From NCBI GenBank assembly GCA_033060915.1, contig CM065378.1, positions 4,469,001 through 4,533,000 on the forward strand: a DNA stretch of 64,000 nucleotides. Direction: 5' to 3'. This document shows, one piece after another, positions 1 through 11,581 of this stretch; within the stretch, counting starts at the first letter, position 1, and the number at the start of each line of letters is the position of its first letter. The stretch comes from Euryodendron excelsum (taxonomy: Eukaryota; Streptophyta; Magnoliopsida; Ericales; Pentaphylacaceae). Position numbers and translations under genes: made by a program. The notes beneath the pieces are model-generated. The model made no database searches and had not been told where the DNA came from. It saw only the letters and a program-made list of their open reading frames with translations.

Positions 1-195
1 ACCCAAGTGAAATGAATAATGGTTATACAAATAATAACTCTCCTAAAGAGTAGATGAACAAGAATAGCTCAATAGATAACCTTAATCATTCAGCAAAATA
101 TGTAGCAGTGAAAGCACAACAGATTTTCAGCTTTAAGATGTTGATTCAGCAAGTATATTCACTCTTTCTTGTGTTTAGAAGCTGTAGGAGTCTTG

Positions 196-203
196 TATTT
201 ATA
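196..203 (-). promoter_or_regulatory. TATA box of the copia-like LTR
   Basis: TATAAATA on the minus strand, preceded by GGC and followed by CAAG. It lies downstream of the GTCGACTC module array, where a U3/R boundary is expected. Confidence 0.55.
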
Positions 204-297
204 GCCATGGATTGATTCTAGCCGTTGGTGATGGATAGGAGACCATTTGATACGAAAACGGCGGAGTATAACGTTCAAAAATCTAGTCATTGCCTTA

Positions 298-545
298 AAT
301 GAGTCGACTCTTTTTAAGTAGGGGTCGACTCTTTTTGTGTTTCTGCAGATTTTTAAAGGTTCTGCTCAAATAAGTCAACTCTTTTGTGCCAGGGGTCGAC
401 TCTTTTGGTCTAAAACTGCACAATCAACTCTCTGTTGAAATGAGTCAACTCTTTTGTGCTAGGGGTCGACTCTTTTGATGTTCCATCAGAATTTTCAGCC
501 TCTGTTCAAATAAGTCGACTCTTTTTCTTGAGCGGTCGACTTTTT
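298..545. repeat. GTCGACTC palindrome module array in LTR U3
   Basis: About four units of roughly 70 bp, each with two copies of a GTCGACTC or GTCAACTC core about 21 bp apart, followed by a T run. Cores occur near 302, 323, 371, 393, 443, 464, 512 and 533. The spacing is too regular for chance, and the array probably acts as the LTR enhancer. Confidence 0.75.
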
Positions 546-1122
546 TTAGGAAAATCCTTAACTTTTGTAATATTTCTTCAATCTTTTTCAATATCTTCAA
601 GCTCTTTAAGGATCATCCAAATAAGGTTTCTAAGGCTTGAAAAGACATCTTCAAGGCATATTGACTTCAAGAACACCTTCAACTCTTCAAGATAAAATCA
701 AATCCATTTTGATTACTTGTAGAGCTTCTTTAATCACCATTACTTCATCCATTGATTCAAGTCTTCACCAAGATCTTCAAGAGAGCTTCCAAGACTTAAT
801 ATCTTCATATTTCAACTGTTCTTTGAGAACTCTTAAACATATATAGCTTCTTCTTTCTATCTAAGGCTATGAGCATTTTCAATCTTCTTCCTTGACATCC
901 ATCATCTTGAAATTTCTTCATTCTTTATAAGATCAATTTTGTTGAATGTGTCATCTCATCATGCTTATCAACCTTCATTCTAATATTTGCATCACAAGTT
1001 CTCCATTGTGATAAGCTTCAAGTTATGATAAAAATCTAATAATTAATCTGCACACATAAGTAGAATTATTAGATCATTAAACCAAATTTTGTTATCATCA
1101 AAATCAAGGCATTGAGTCAACA

Positions 1123-2795
1123 ACTAGAACCTCATCTATTTTAAAAATAGAAATTTTGTGTTTTAGAAAATTAATTTACTTTTCTTTAACAAATAAAAGG
1201 TCTTTAACAGTGTTTAAAAATCTTGTTTGAGAATCAGTTAACTGGAAACTAATCTTTTGGTTATTCAAAGTGGTATAAATATCAGTTGAATCAATTTTTT
1301 CAATAGGCATTAAATCATTTAAAAATGAAGTACCAAGTATAACCGGGTGTTGTAAATTCTTTACAAATAAAAAAGTAAATGGAGTGCATACGTTTTCATT
1401 ACATACATGAGTATCAGTAATCTTACACTAAATCTGTAGTTTATTAGCAGTTGCAAAAGTCAAAGAATACTTTGTCTTCTCAAAGTATTGGGTTGGAATT
1501 AACCTTTCTTGGACACAGTTTAGTTTGCACCACTATCAACTAGAGCAATTAAATTTTCAATTAATAATTCATTATGAACAAATAAAGTGATTTTGATGAA
1601 TCACTTTTAAGATATAACCTCATTTAAAATTTTCAAATATGGAAATGGAAGTGTCATCCTTTATGTTAGCACTTGTCCAAGAATTAGGAACCAAATGTTT
1701 AGTTTCAACTCTAAAAACTCTTGTATTAAGAGTTTGATTATCAGTTTTAAGAGATTGGATCTCTTTTTTTAACTAATTTATCTCAATTTTTAAATTCTGC
1801 AAAGTAATAGGTTTATCTTGAGATTTCTAAAGTCTTTTCATTAATTTAGACATGTTATACACATTCGTAATATCAGGAGTATCTTCCTGTTTTACCTATT
1901 TCAGATAATTTTGAATCATCTAGGCTTTTGTAGAACTATCAGGAATTTGATCCAATATTTTGATAATGGCTTCCTGATCTTCAGTAAGCATATTGTTTTT
2001 TAGGCTATGCATATCAACAATGGCTTTGTAGTCATTACTACAATGACCTGTACGAGTAACATCCTTGTTAGATTCAACATCAGAGGAAGAAATATCATCT
2101 TCGACTTCATGAATAATATCAAAATTATCATATTCAACCAAGGAATCTAGTTCTGGTTCACTTTCACTATTAAGTGATAACTTAGCTAAGGTATTCTTTA
2201 ATTGGTCATCAATTTAAAGTTTATTTAACTTTATTTTAGTCAAATATTTATTTACAAAATGGCCTAATTTGCCACATTTTTAACGCTTGACTTCCTTAGA
2301 GGAAGAAGTTCGGGTTTTATTAGAAGGTTTTTTTTTCTAAAATATGTTTTAGAAACTGGTTTCGAAGAAGAAGAAGGTTCAGAAATATGTTTTTTCTTCT
2401 TCTTTTTATCAGATTTAGAAGAATATTTATTTTTACTTGATCTTTGATGGCAATCTTTAGGTGGCTTTGGAATATCCATAGCAAAATTATCATAAAAACC
2501 CCCAAGTTGAGATCTTTCTGTGAGTCATTTTTTCGATTGATTTTTTAACTTTATGTCATTACATAAAACTAATCCTTCCTGGATATATGAATCGATTAAG
2601 ATACCAAAAGTATGATTTTGGTAAGGAATAGAAATTCCATCATTTCTATCTTTTAGAGCCTTTTTGACTCTTTCTGCAAACAAATATGGAAGATTCTCAA
2701 TAAATTTAGACTTCCAATTATCACTATTTGCATCGAAGATGTCACGCTGCAGTTTTTTTGCACTTGGGATTAGTGGGAAAAAATACACCATACTT
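1123..2795 (-). pseudogene. Endogenous caulimovirid remnant: capsid, zinc-knuckle and protease part
   Basis: Minus-strand remnant of a plant pararetrovirus of the petuvirus/florendovirus kind. From right to left: an open stretch at 2,525-2,791 resembling the capsid region; a very lysine-rich stretch at about 2,264-2,480 followed by a degenerate CCHC-type knuckle near 2,260; an acidic stretch at 1,920-2,141; and an aspartic-protease core (VDSG) at about 1,527-1,546. The frame is broken by several stops and frameshifts, so it cannot make a functional polyprotein. Reverse transcriptase and RNase H would lie further left but are replaced by the LTR at 1-1,122. The assignment is from family resemblance; a gypsy-type retrotransposon gag-pol is the alternative, made less likely by the movement-protein-like blocks further right. 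Confidence 0.65.
2525..2791 (-). pseudogene. Capsid-region fragment of the endogenous caulimovirid
   Basis: An 88-codon open stretch that begins exactly at the right edge of this viral block, next to the retrotransposon insertion at 2,796. It has no start signal of its own: its first Met is internal to the viral frame, which was interrupted by the insertion. It ends at an in-frame stop before the lysine-rich zinc-knuckle region. It is a remnant, not an active gene. Confidence 0.55.
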
Positions 2796-5271
2796 TGTCG
2801 TTAGAATTCATCCTCCTAAAAGGACGAGTGCGACTAGATTTGAATTAAAAATTGATTTGAATAAGGCCTTTTGGAAAAAATTTGGAGTCGCCACCTAATT
2901 TGTTAAAGTGAGTTAGGTCACCTAAATTAAGGAAAGTCTGAAGACTAAACTTAGGGTTTTTGAAAGAGGTTTTGAAAACTTCCTCAAGAGACCGTTTTTT
3001 TTTTTTTTTTTGGAAAAAATAGGTTGTTTGGCAACCTTTGAAAATATTTAAGCCCTTTTTGAAAAATGACTCCGTTTTGGTCTTTTGAAAATAGTGATTC
3101 TAGGTTTGGAGGTTAGTTACATATATGAAAAATGTACTAGGCTATCACCCTATCTTGCCCTTGCGGTACCTACATATCTTTCTACCCTAGGTTTACTCAT
3201 TTAAAATCTCCAATTAACAAATGTCCAATACTATCTATTGTAAAAAGAATTTTGAAAAAATGTTTGATATGATGCATGACATGCAAGTGCAAAAAAAGAA
3301 TTTGATTTTGAAAATAAATTTGAAAAGGGGATTTGAAGTTTGAAAAAGGTTATGACCACACTCACAAGGGTCGCCTACGTATCCCTTTATTGGAAAAAAG
3401 GTCAGTTGTAGTTCAGATTTGGGATCCGATTGAAAACAGACACTTTAAGGTCTTGTTTGATTTGAAAAGACACTTTAGGGTCTTTAGAAAGATTGATTTG
3501 AAAAGAGTTTAATTTGAATTTTGATTAGAAGATTTAAAATTGACTTTGATTTGAAATTGCATTTTGAAGTAGAACTTGAACTTATTTTGAAAAGATTGAA
3601 TTAAACTTTGAAATCATCTTAACTTGAATTAGAGTTGAAAAACCATCTTTGTTTAGAAAAGAGTTAAAGTTTCCTAACTTAGGATCAGGAGTTGAACTAA
3701 GGCTTAGGTATCCTAGGATTTGGACAACCTAGGGTATGTAGCATGCAATTAAATTGGAAAGACTTGATTTGAACTTGAAAAGTTTGATTTTAGAAAATTT
3801 GACTTTGAAAAGTTCCGATTTAGGACAGATTGGAAAAATTTTAATTTGATTTAGAAACACTTTGACTTGGAAAGATTGGAAAAGATTTGATTTGAAATAT
3901 TTGATTTTGAAAGAATTTGGAAAACTAGAGTTTGAAAAGTTTGAACTTAGAAAAGTTTTGAATTAGGAAGGTTCCATTTTAGGAAAGTTCCTATTTTAGG
4001 AAAGACTTAATTTAGGAAATGTTTGAACTTAGAAATATTTGAAATTGAAATTTGGAGAGTTACAATTTGGAAAGAATTGAAAAGTTGAATTTAGAAAGTT
4101 GAGTTTCAAAAGGTTTGACTTAGGATTGAGGTAACTTAGGATTTAGGCAATCCTAAGACCTAGAGTTTATACAAAGCATTTAAATTTAGAAAGGTTGGAT
4201 TCCAATTTGAAAAAGGAAAGTTCTATGTTTTTGGAAGATTGAAGTTATGAAAAATTAGAATTAGGAAAGATGGAGCTTTCTATTTCCTAAAACATAATAT
4301 TGGATTTTGTTTTCAAAAATAGAGGATTTGATTTGGTTTCTTAAATTGGAGGATTTTATTTGATTTCCTAAATTGAAGGATTTGATTTGACATGGAATTG
4401 AAAAGTTTGAGATTTGAAAAACTTGAATTCAAAAATCTATGATTTTATGTACAAAAAGGGTTTTGAAAATCTGTTATTTGAGGCAAATAAAAAGTCATGA
4501 TTGTAAGAAATGAATTAGGGTTTTCTAACTATGAATTCTATGGTTTTGACTTAGACTCTCAAGATAAAGAGTTTTTAGGAAGTGGATTTGCAAAAACTAT
4601 TTTAGAAAGGCTTGAATGTAGATTTTGTCAAGTCTCTTAAATATTTTACTTTCTTAAAACGATTCTAACTATGAAAAAAGTAGAATTATTCTAGGGTTCT
4701 GCATTTGAAAATAACTAAGGTTTGAAATATAGACCATAATGATCATATTGAATGTAACACTTTCTTAGAACAATCCTAACCATGGAGTGGTTAGAATCAT
4801 CTTAGGATATGTGATTTATTGAAAAACAATTTAGGGTTTGAACCCAAAATTTAGACCTTGATGGTCACATTGAATGTAACACTTTCCTAAAATGACCATA
4901 ACCATGAAATGATTAGAATTATCGTAGGGTTGTGGTTTTGAAAACAAGTTTGAAAGAAAGAAGTTTTGAATGCAAGTTTTGCAATAGAATTTTGATGCAA
5001 GTTTAAAAACAACTTTGAATGCAATTTTGAATGTAATGCATGAACAAGACAATCACAATGCAATAGGATCATGAACATAAAAAGTTAGGCTTCACCACAT
5101 AATCAAGGGGGCCGGACCCACACTATCTTAGGTTAAACTTGAAAAAAGCTCCCAGCACGGTGACCCTCAACATTTCTTCCTAGGTATGAACTGAAAAATC
5201 CATTGTTTCAAGCATGCAAGAATAGGCGGCAAAAGATGGGGATTAAAATAGAAGAGAACCCAAGTGGGTTA
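2796..5271 (-). mobile_element. Inverted partial giant LTR (3' portion)
   Basis: Minus-strand copy of the downstream part of the LTR found in plus orientation at 5,272-9,840. Landmarks match in reverse: the segment around 5,200-5,270 is the complement of 7,180-7,260, and the block with the GGTACCTACATAT-type motif near 3,165 is the complement of the one near 9,725. The left end reads ...CGACA on the minus strand, like the proven end of the solo LTR at 18,363. The U3 part is absent, because the copy stops at 5,271 where the plus-strand LTR begins. The plus strand here is C-poor, mirroring the G-poor partner arm. Confidence 0.75.
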
Positions 5272-5559
5272 TGTAAGCACCCCATTTTTTACCGCTCGGC
5301 AGTCTACAGTCCGTCCAGACTTGATTTCAAGTCAATATGGACATATTCTAGAATTCTAGTCCTAATCCCGTCTATTCATCGCTTTGTGGGTCCAGCCGGG
5401 CCCAAATAGAGGCACGATGACCAAAATGCCCTTGGGGGCATTGTTCGATTCAATTCCATCAGCCGCGTCTTTCCGAAGCCGGTAAGTCCCCTTTTCATAT
5501 TCCCATTGGCACGTCTTTCCGAAGACGGTAAGTCCCCTTTCCAATCTCTTTTCCAATTC

Positions 5560-5583
5560 CAATTCCAATTCCAATTCCAATCC
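5560..5583 (+). repeat. Short AATTCC hexamer tract
   Basis: Four to five tandem copies of a 6-bp AATTCC unit inside the U3 of the plus-strand giant LTR. On the opposite strand it encodes the repeating Glu-Leu or Trp-Asn tracts seen in spurious open frames. Confidence 0.7.
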
Positions 5584-6795
5584 CTCTCTCGAGAAAGCTG
5601 ATTCCTCGAGACGGTAAGTCTATTCATTTTTGGCACATTTTTCAAAGAAAGTCTCTTCAGAACGGTAAGTCCCTTCAAACCTATCGACCGGGACGAGAGC
5701 CCAAGTCCCCTAGATGGTAGAACGGTCCACCTTTGGCGCCTGCTAGCCCGTCAATGCAGAAATGTCCGTTTCGGCATGCCTTCCAAGAAAGTTGATTTCT
5801 CAGGCGCTAAGTCCCTTTAGCAGCTTATCGAGATCAGGCAGTCTCGGGAATGATCGCGAATCGTTAGAGTAGCAGAAGTACTCGCAAATATCGCAACCGT
5901 CAGAGTAACGAAAATACTCACAAACAGGTTGATATAGGAAATTTCCAACAAACCTCTATATCACGGGACCGTCGTCAAAGTGGTGGAAACACTCAAAACT
6001 CAGGTCAACACCAGTGCCTGCTAGCCCACTTCTGTAAAAAATGACCAAACTGCCCCTAGGGCCATTTTTCGACATGTTTCTTGAGATAATACCTAAGTTT
6101 TCAGAACGGTAAGTCCACCCTTCCAAGATTGTCTTAGAGATGTTCTGGCATGATTAGGTGCCTTTTAGTCAGTTTCGGGCCAATTCCGAGGCTTTCCAGT
6201 CAGATGACCATTTTTGCCCTTAGACATCTGAATGCCCCGGGGACCTCACCGGCTCTGGGTATCAAACCGGTAACCTCCCGAGAATACTTTTTATAATATT
6301 CCCAACCTTCCTTTATCTTTCCGGATCATTTCGAGTCAGTTCCGGCAAACCCGGTGTAAAATGACTGTTTTGCCCCTAGTGGGCCGATCACCTTTTCTGA
6401 CCACACCGGCTCTGGGTATCAAACCAAAAACCTCTTGGAACATTCTAAATAATGTTTTCAAATTTTGAGTCTTCTTCCGAGACATTCTAAGTCCGTCTCA
6501 GCACCTTTCCGACCTAATTGACCGTTTTGCCCCTAATGGCTCGGTCAACCCTTTCAACAATTCTTGTCATCCTTTTTTAAGCCCATTACCCCCAGGACCC
6601 TATTCTAAGGGTTTCTGCCCTTTTCCGACCTTCCGGGCCATTCCCGGACCTTCTGGAGTCACTCCTGGTGAAGCCAGGTTAAAAATTGCATGGTTGTCAC
6701 TAGTACAAGCACCCAAATCTTCTCAAGATAGGAGTGGTGCCAGAAGCATTTTTGGCCTAGCGCCACTGCAACAGGCGCCAAGTCATCCCCTTGTC

Positions 6796-6804
6796 TATAA
6801 ATAC
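6796..6804 (+). promoter_or_regulatory. TATA box of the plus-strand giant LTR
   Basis: TATAAATAC, matching the position of TATAAATAG at 15,282-15,290 in the solo LTR. It puts the U3 at about 1.5 kb and leaves about 3 kb of R/U5. Confidence 0.65.
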
Positions 6805-7479
6805 AGAGCCTCCTCCAGCGTGAAAGAGGTCTGCAAACTCAGTTTAAAAACCCTACTTTTCGATATACAGAGCTCGTAGCCTCTCTAAACCCTAGTCTCC
6901 TTAGGTTTTCCAAACCCTAGCCTCCATACACAAACTCTAGGCTCTTATACACTCATACACACTCTCCTATACTCATACACTAGCCTCCAAAGCCTCCATT
7001 GAAGACTTGGATTGCTGCAACTAAAAAGCTTTAAAGATTGAAGATAAACTCTTGAAGACTGAAGTGAAGACCGAAGCAAGACAAGCAAAGCAAAGCGCGC
7101 AAAGCTAACCAAAATAAAGAAGACACAAGGTAGGCTTCTTATTTACGTTTACGTATCTTTCCCCCTCTCTTCTCTCTCCTAACCCACTTGGGTTTTCTTC
7201 TATTTTAATCCCCCATCTTCTTCCCCCCCCCCCCTTCTTGCATGCTTGAAACAAGAGAATTCTCGGTCCATGTATAGGATTAGGCTATTGGAGAGTCACC
7301 GTGTCGGGAGCTTTCTTTTAGTCTAACTGGAGACCACGTGGGTTCGGCCCCTTTGATTATGTGGTGAAGCCTTTAACCTTGTATGTTCAGGACCCTCTTT
7401 GCAGTGTGCATATCATGATCTTGCATTCTTCCAAAGTTCGTTTTCAAAGCTTGCATTAGCATCATTTTCAAAATTACAT

Positions 7480-9640
7480 TAAAATCTTCTTTTTCAAAAC
7501 TTGTTTTCAAAACCACAATCCTAAGGTGGTTCTAGCCTTTCCATGGCTAAGGTTGCTTTAGAAAAGTGTTACATTTAAAGTGACCGATATAGTCCATATT
7601 TTCAAAACATTGTTGTTTTCAAAATCTCTATCTTAAGGTGGTTCTAACCTTCTTATGGTTAGAACCGCTTTAGGAAAATGAGATATCTTGTATACTTTCT
7701 AAAAACTCTCTTTTCAAATCTCTCCTTCTAAAAACCTCTCTTTCTAGATACTTTCTAAAAATTCTCTTCAATCTCCTTCTTCAAATTCCTTTCCAAAATT
7801 GTTTTCTAAAAGCTCTCTCCAAAAATCTATTTTCAAAACTTCCTTTTCAACTCCTTTCCAAAACACTCTCTTCAAAATTCCTTTCCTAAAAACACTCCCT
7901 AGGTTTCTTTCTTAGAAAACTCTCTCCAATCTCCTTTCCAAAATTATTTTTCAAAAACTCCTTTCCAACAATCTCTTTCCAAAAACATCTTTCCTAAAAG
8001 CTCCTTTCCAAAAATACTTTCCTCAAAGTTCACTCTCCAAAGACACTCCTTACGTTTCCTTCGTAAACAACTCTTTTCAAAATTTACTTTCTAGAAACTC
8101 CTCTTTAGAATTTCTTTCCAAAAACTCTCTCTTTTCAAAATTCACTTTCTAGAAACTCCTCTCTAGAATTTCTTTTCAAAAACTCCCTTTTCAAGTTTAC
8201 TTTCCAAAGACTCCTCTCTCGGATTTCCTTCCAAAAATCCCCTTTCCAAAAACTCTCTCAAAGTGTTATTTTCCAAAAAAATCACTTTCCAAAATCTCTC
8301 TTCTTAGAGTCTAAGTCAAGCCCTAGAGCCAATAATTAGGAAACCCTAATTTTCCTTTTCAAAAGCATGATTTTCCAATCCCTTATTTTGGCCTCAAAAC
8401 CTAGGTTTTCAAAACCTCTTATTTTCTACATCAAAACTATAGTCTTCCCAAAACTAGAATTTCTAAAACTCCATCTTTCCAAATCCATGTCAAATCCAAT
8501 ATTCCCATTTAGAAAACTAGATCCTATCCTCCGTTTTTGGAAATAAAGTCAAAACATCTCTTTGTAGAAACAAAACCCAAATCTTTCCTAATTCAACTCC
8601 TTCCTAATCTAGTACTTTCCTAAACCTTAAGTTTCCTAAACTTAAACTTTTAAATCTTCCCTTAAACGTTAAGCTTTTAAACCTTTCTTAATTCTATCCC
8701 TTTTCAAATCTTAACTTTCCAAATCTAACTTTTCAAACCCTTCTTAAACTCAAAACCTTTCCTAATTTTACGAATTTCCAAAACTCAAACTTTGAATCTT
8801 TCTAAAATTCTAAACTTCCCTAAACTTCAAATCTTTCTAAATCTAAAACTTTCTAAATTCGAAACTTTCTAAATTTTAAACTTTCCAACTTTCAAAACTT
8901 CCCAATTTCAAAACATTCCAAATTCAAAACTTTCCAATTTCAAAACTTTCTTAAAACGAAATGTTTCCTATTTCAAAACTTTCTTAATCCAACACTTTCC
9001 TAAATTGAAACTTTCTTAAAACGAAACTTTCCAAAAATAACACTTTCCTATTTTGAAACTTTCTTAAATCCGACCTTTCCTAATTCAAACCCTTCATAAA
9101 TCCAATCTTTCTTTGATCTTCCAAGTCCAACATTCGAGTCAAGTCTTTCTGAGTCTCAAGTCCTTTCTAAATCTTATCTTCCTAGGTCTAGGGTCTCTAT
9201 TCTTCCATTTCAAATTCCAATCTTCTATTCTAAATTCAAATCAAATTCAAATTCCAATCAAAATCTCTTTCTTCCAATCATACCTTCTATTTTCTATCGG
9301 ACTCTTATCCGAACTACGACTGACCTGATTCCTCCAAAGGGATACGTAGGCAACCCTCATGTCATAACATTTTTCAAATTTCTATTTTCACCACTTCTTT
9401 CAAATTTCAAATTTCACAACTTCTATCAAATCTCCAATTCTACAATCTTCTTCAAGTTTTCAATTCCATAGTCTACTTTCTGATTCCGAATTTCTATTTC
9501 CAATTTCTAAAACTTTTAAATTTCAAATCTATCTTTTCGAATCTCTTTTCTAAAATCAAATAAATTTCTTTTCAAATCTATTTCTAAAACTATTTTTCAA
9601 CTTTCTTTTCTTGCACTTGCATATCATGCATCATGTCTTT
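7480..9640 (+). repeat. G-poor low-complexity stretch in giant LTR
   Basis: About 2.1 kb built of degenerate 10-15-bp units such as CTTTCCAAAAC. Many 60-base lines contain zero to two G residues (for example 8,701-8,760 and 8,881-8,940 contain none). The mirrored C-poor stretch is at about 2,950-5,050. Confidence 0.85.
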
Positions 9641-9840
9641 TTAAACATTCTTTTTCTAAAGTGGATAAGATTGAACATTTGTTAGTTGAAGACTCTCTTA
9701 AGTGAATCTAGGGTAAATAGATATGTAGGTACCGCAAGGGTGGGGTAGGGTGATGGCTTAGTGCGTCTTCCCTACACATAACCAACCTCCGAACCTAGAA
9801 TCACTGTTTTCAAAGACCAGCGATCGCTGGCGACTTCCAA

Positions 9841-11581
9841 GGGCGTCTCTCCTCCTCCAATCTTGCTCCTCTTCTATGTGTCTTGGTCCCTCTTTATCAT
9901 TCTAGGTATTCTCCTTTCCCTCTAGGTTATTTTCTCCTATCTATTTCCTCTCCTTCTTTTGTGTGACCTAATGCTTTTTTTTTTTCTGGGTTAAGGAGTT
10001 TATCTTTGTGTTTGTTTGGTGCGGATGGTTGTTTGGTGGGTAGTTTTGTGGTAGCGATGGCCTCATCTTCTCGCAAACACAAGGCCTCTGCTCCTACTGT
10101 GGTTGAACTACCCCTATTTCGTCCTAATTCTGATGTCGAGAAATGGTTCAATGATGTGTTTAGGCATCGTCCTATCTTTGTTTCTCGAGGGGTTACCCTC
10201 AACGAGTTCTCTGGCACCATAATTCATACTCAGTTTGTGTAGTGCGGATAGGCTATGTTGGTTTTCTGCACAAGGCATACTATTCCATCTTTGGTTCAAG
10301 AGTTTTTTGCTAGCATCTACGAGATTAACAAAAATGCTAGAACTTTCAAGTCTTTTGTCCAAGGGTCGATCTCGACTTCTCTATTACGGATATCTGTGTG
10401 TTCCACCATATTGTATATCCAATTGTTCCTCAGTTTCCTTATGTAGATGATGTTGCCTCTTCATCCCTACATGTTATGGCATAGCTTTTGAGAGATGACA
10501 ATGCTATTTGGCCTCCGGGTGTGTTAAAGCATATTGCTCTGACTCAGGTTTATTGAGTTCTTAATCACATTATTTGTGATTCATTTCTTTCCACCTCTCA
10601 TGTGAGTGACATCCTTGAGGCTCGTGCTCGCCTCATGCATGCTATTAGTACCAATCTTGTTGTTGATGTGACTCGTCTTATGTTTGACATTATCTTAGAG
10701 GCATCTCTTGATGCTTCTTCTCAGGCTTTCCTTCCCTATGGCTTGTTGATTACTTATTTTATAACTCACCATGGGGTTATGGCTAGAGATCGTGAGACTA
10801 GGATTACTGTGAAGAAGCCTATCTCTCGCCTCACTCTTACACTCAACAATGCTCAGTTGCATGAGGCTCCTCTAACACCTATTCCTCCTATAGTGATTCT
10901 GGATGATAATGCCCTTACTACTGCTCCTTCTGTTGCTCCTAGTCCTGCTCCAGCTCAAGCTTCTCCTGGTATTGATTTGGTTCTTGCTTGTATCGATGAT
11001 CTGGCTGAGCGTATTGGTCTTGTTCACGAGCATGTGGAACTTATTGTGGAGCGCCAGGAGAGTGACATCCCTTGCATTTGAGACACTTTGACCACTCTTT
11101 CTTGTGCCCACTCTGCATTTATCGATTTAGCTAATGCCTTCAAGGATCCTTTTCGTCGTCATTAGCTGTTTATGTTTGGGTGCTTTATGTTTTGTAGAGA
11201 TTTTCATGGGTGTTACAAGTCTTGTTTTTGTAGTCTTGAGACTTGCTCATTTTTTATGGTTGTATCTTTGCCTATGTTGTTTATCTATATATCTCTTTCT
11301 TGTGTCCTTTGATCACTTTATTTACTTTATCAATTTGTTCCAAAAAGGGGGAGAGCATTACTGTTTGATATGCCTGTGATCTTGATGGTACTCTTTTACA
11401 CTTGATGGTATTTATCTTTTGTTGAGTAAATATTGTGCAGGAACGAGAGCTTGAAATGCTTAGTGTCTGATAAACAGCATCATTATGCTTGTGAGTTGGG
11501 TATAAATATAATTTTATTAGCTTCCCTATAATTCACAGTTTAGAATATGGTTTTGGTCGCAAAATTGCAAAAGGGGAAGAT
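9841..11581 (+). mobile_element. Internal region of a decayed LTR retroelement
   Basis: Lies between the giant LTR and an LTR starting at 11,582. It holds the broken 'putative plant transposon protein' reading frame (10,057-11,081). It ends in purine-rich tracts, AAAAAGGGGGAGAG near 11,342 and AAAAGGGGAAGA at 11,569-11,580; the second directly precedes TGTAACATC and behaves as a polypurine tract. No reverse transcriptase, integrase or protease is visible, so it is non-autonomous or internally deleted. Confidence 0.55.
10057..11081 (+). pseudogene. Broken 'putative plant transposon protein' ORF
   Basis: The frame starts at a Met followed by Ala-Ser-Ser-Ser and a basic segment, and runs through a region with the motif FVSRGVTLNEFS. 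It meets two in-frame TAG stops (10,240 and 10,249), stays open to about 10,440, then resumes in another frame at 10,602-11,081. That last part has an LTS-like helical region and a C-terminal Pro/Ala-rich linker with a coiled-coil-like tail. The pattern matches the plant retroelement domain family often labelled 'putative plant transposon protein' (Pfam PF20167), found in non-autonomous LTR elements. Function unknown. The identification is from recall of the family and should be confirmed by a profile search. Confidence 0.55.

Larger units (their letters stand above)
1..1122 (-). mobile_element. Copia-like LTR, cut by the window edge
   Basis: Read on the minus strand, the LTR starts with TGTTGACTC at 1,122, directly abutting pararetrovirus sequence, and runs off the left edge. 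A TATAAATA box lies on the minus strand at 196-203. Upstream of it, at about 300-545, is a U3 region built from repeated GTCGACTC-type palindromic motifs. Position 1,122 is therefore the 5' boundary of the LTR, and the rest of the element, if any, is outside the window. The copia (SIRE-type) assignment rests on general LTR appearance only, because no coding region is visible. No target duplication can be tested. Confidence 0.6.
5272..9840 (+). mobile_element. Giant LTR (Ty3/gypsy Tat/Ogre-like or LARD), plus strand
   Basis: Starts with TGTAAGCACCCC, the same start as the solo LTR at 13,487. It has a TATA box at 6,796-6,804 and then the same order of landmarks as the solo LTR: a pyrimidine-rich leader near 7,150, the G-poor low-complexity stretch at 7,480-9,640, and the GTAGGTACCG block near 9,725. 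Similarity fades around 9,830 near a perfect 14-bp palindrome (9,817-9,830) followed by GGCGACTTCC, which resembles the GGCGACTCC near the solo LTR's end. The true 3' end with CA is not recognisable, so the last bases may be truncated. The LTR is about 4.57 kb, unusually large. The lineage name is an inference from LTR size and termini. Confidence 0.7.

Noticed and set aside
5267..5271. GGTTA as target duplication for the plus-strand giant LTR
   Set aside because: A GGTTA occurs near 9,922 but its neighbours do not continue the interrupted inverted LTR, so it is likely chance.
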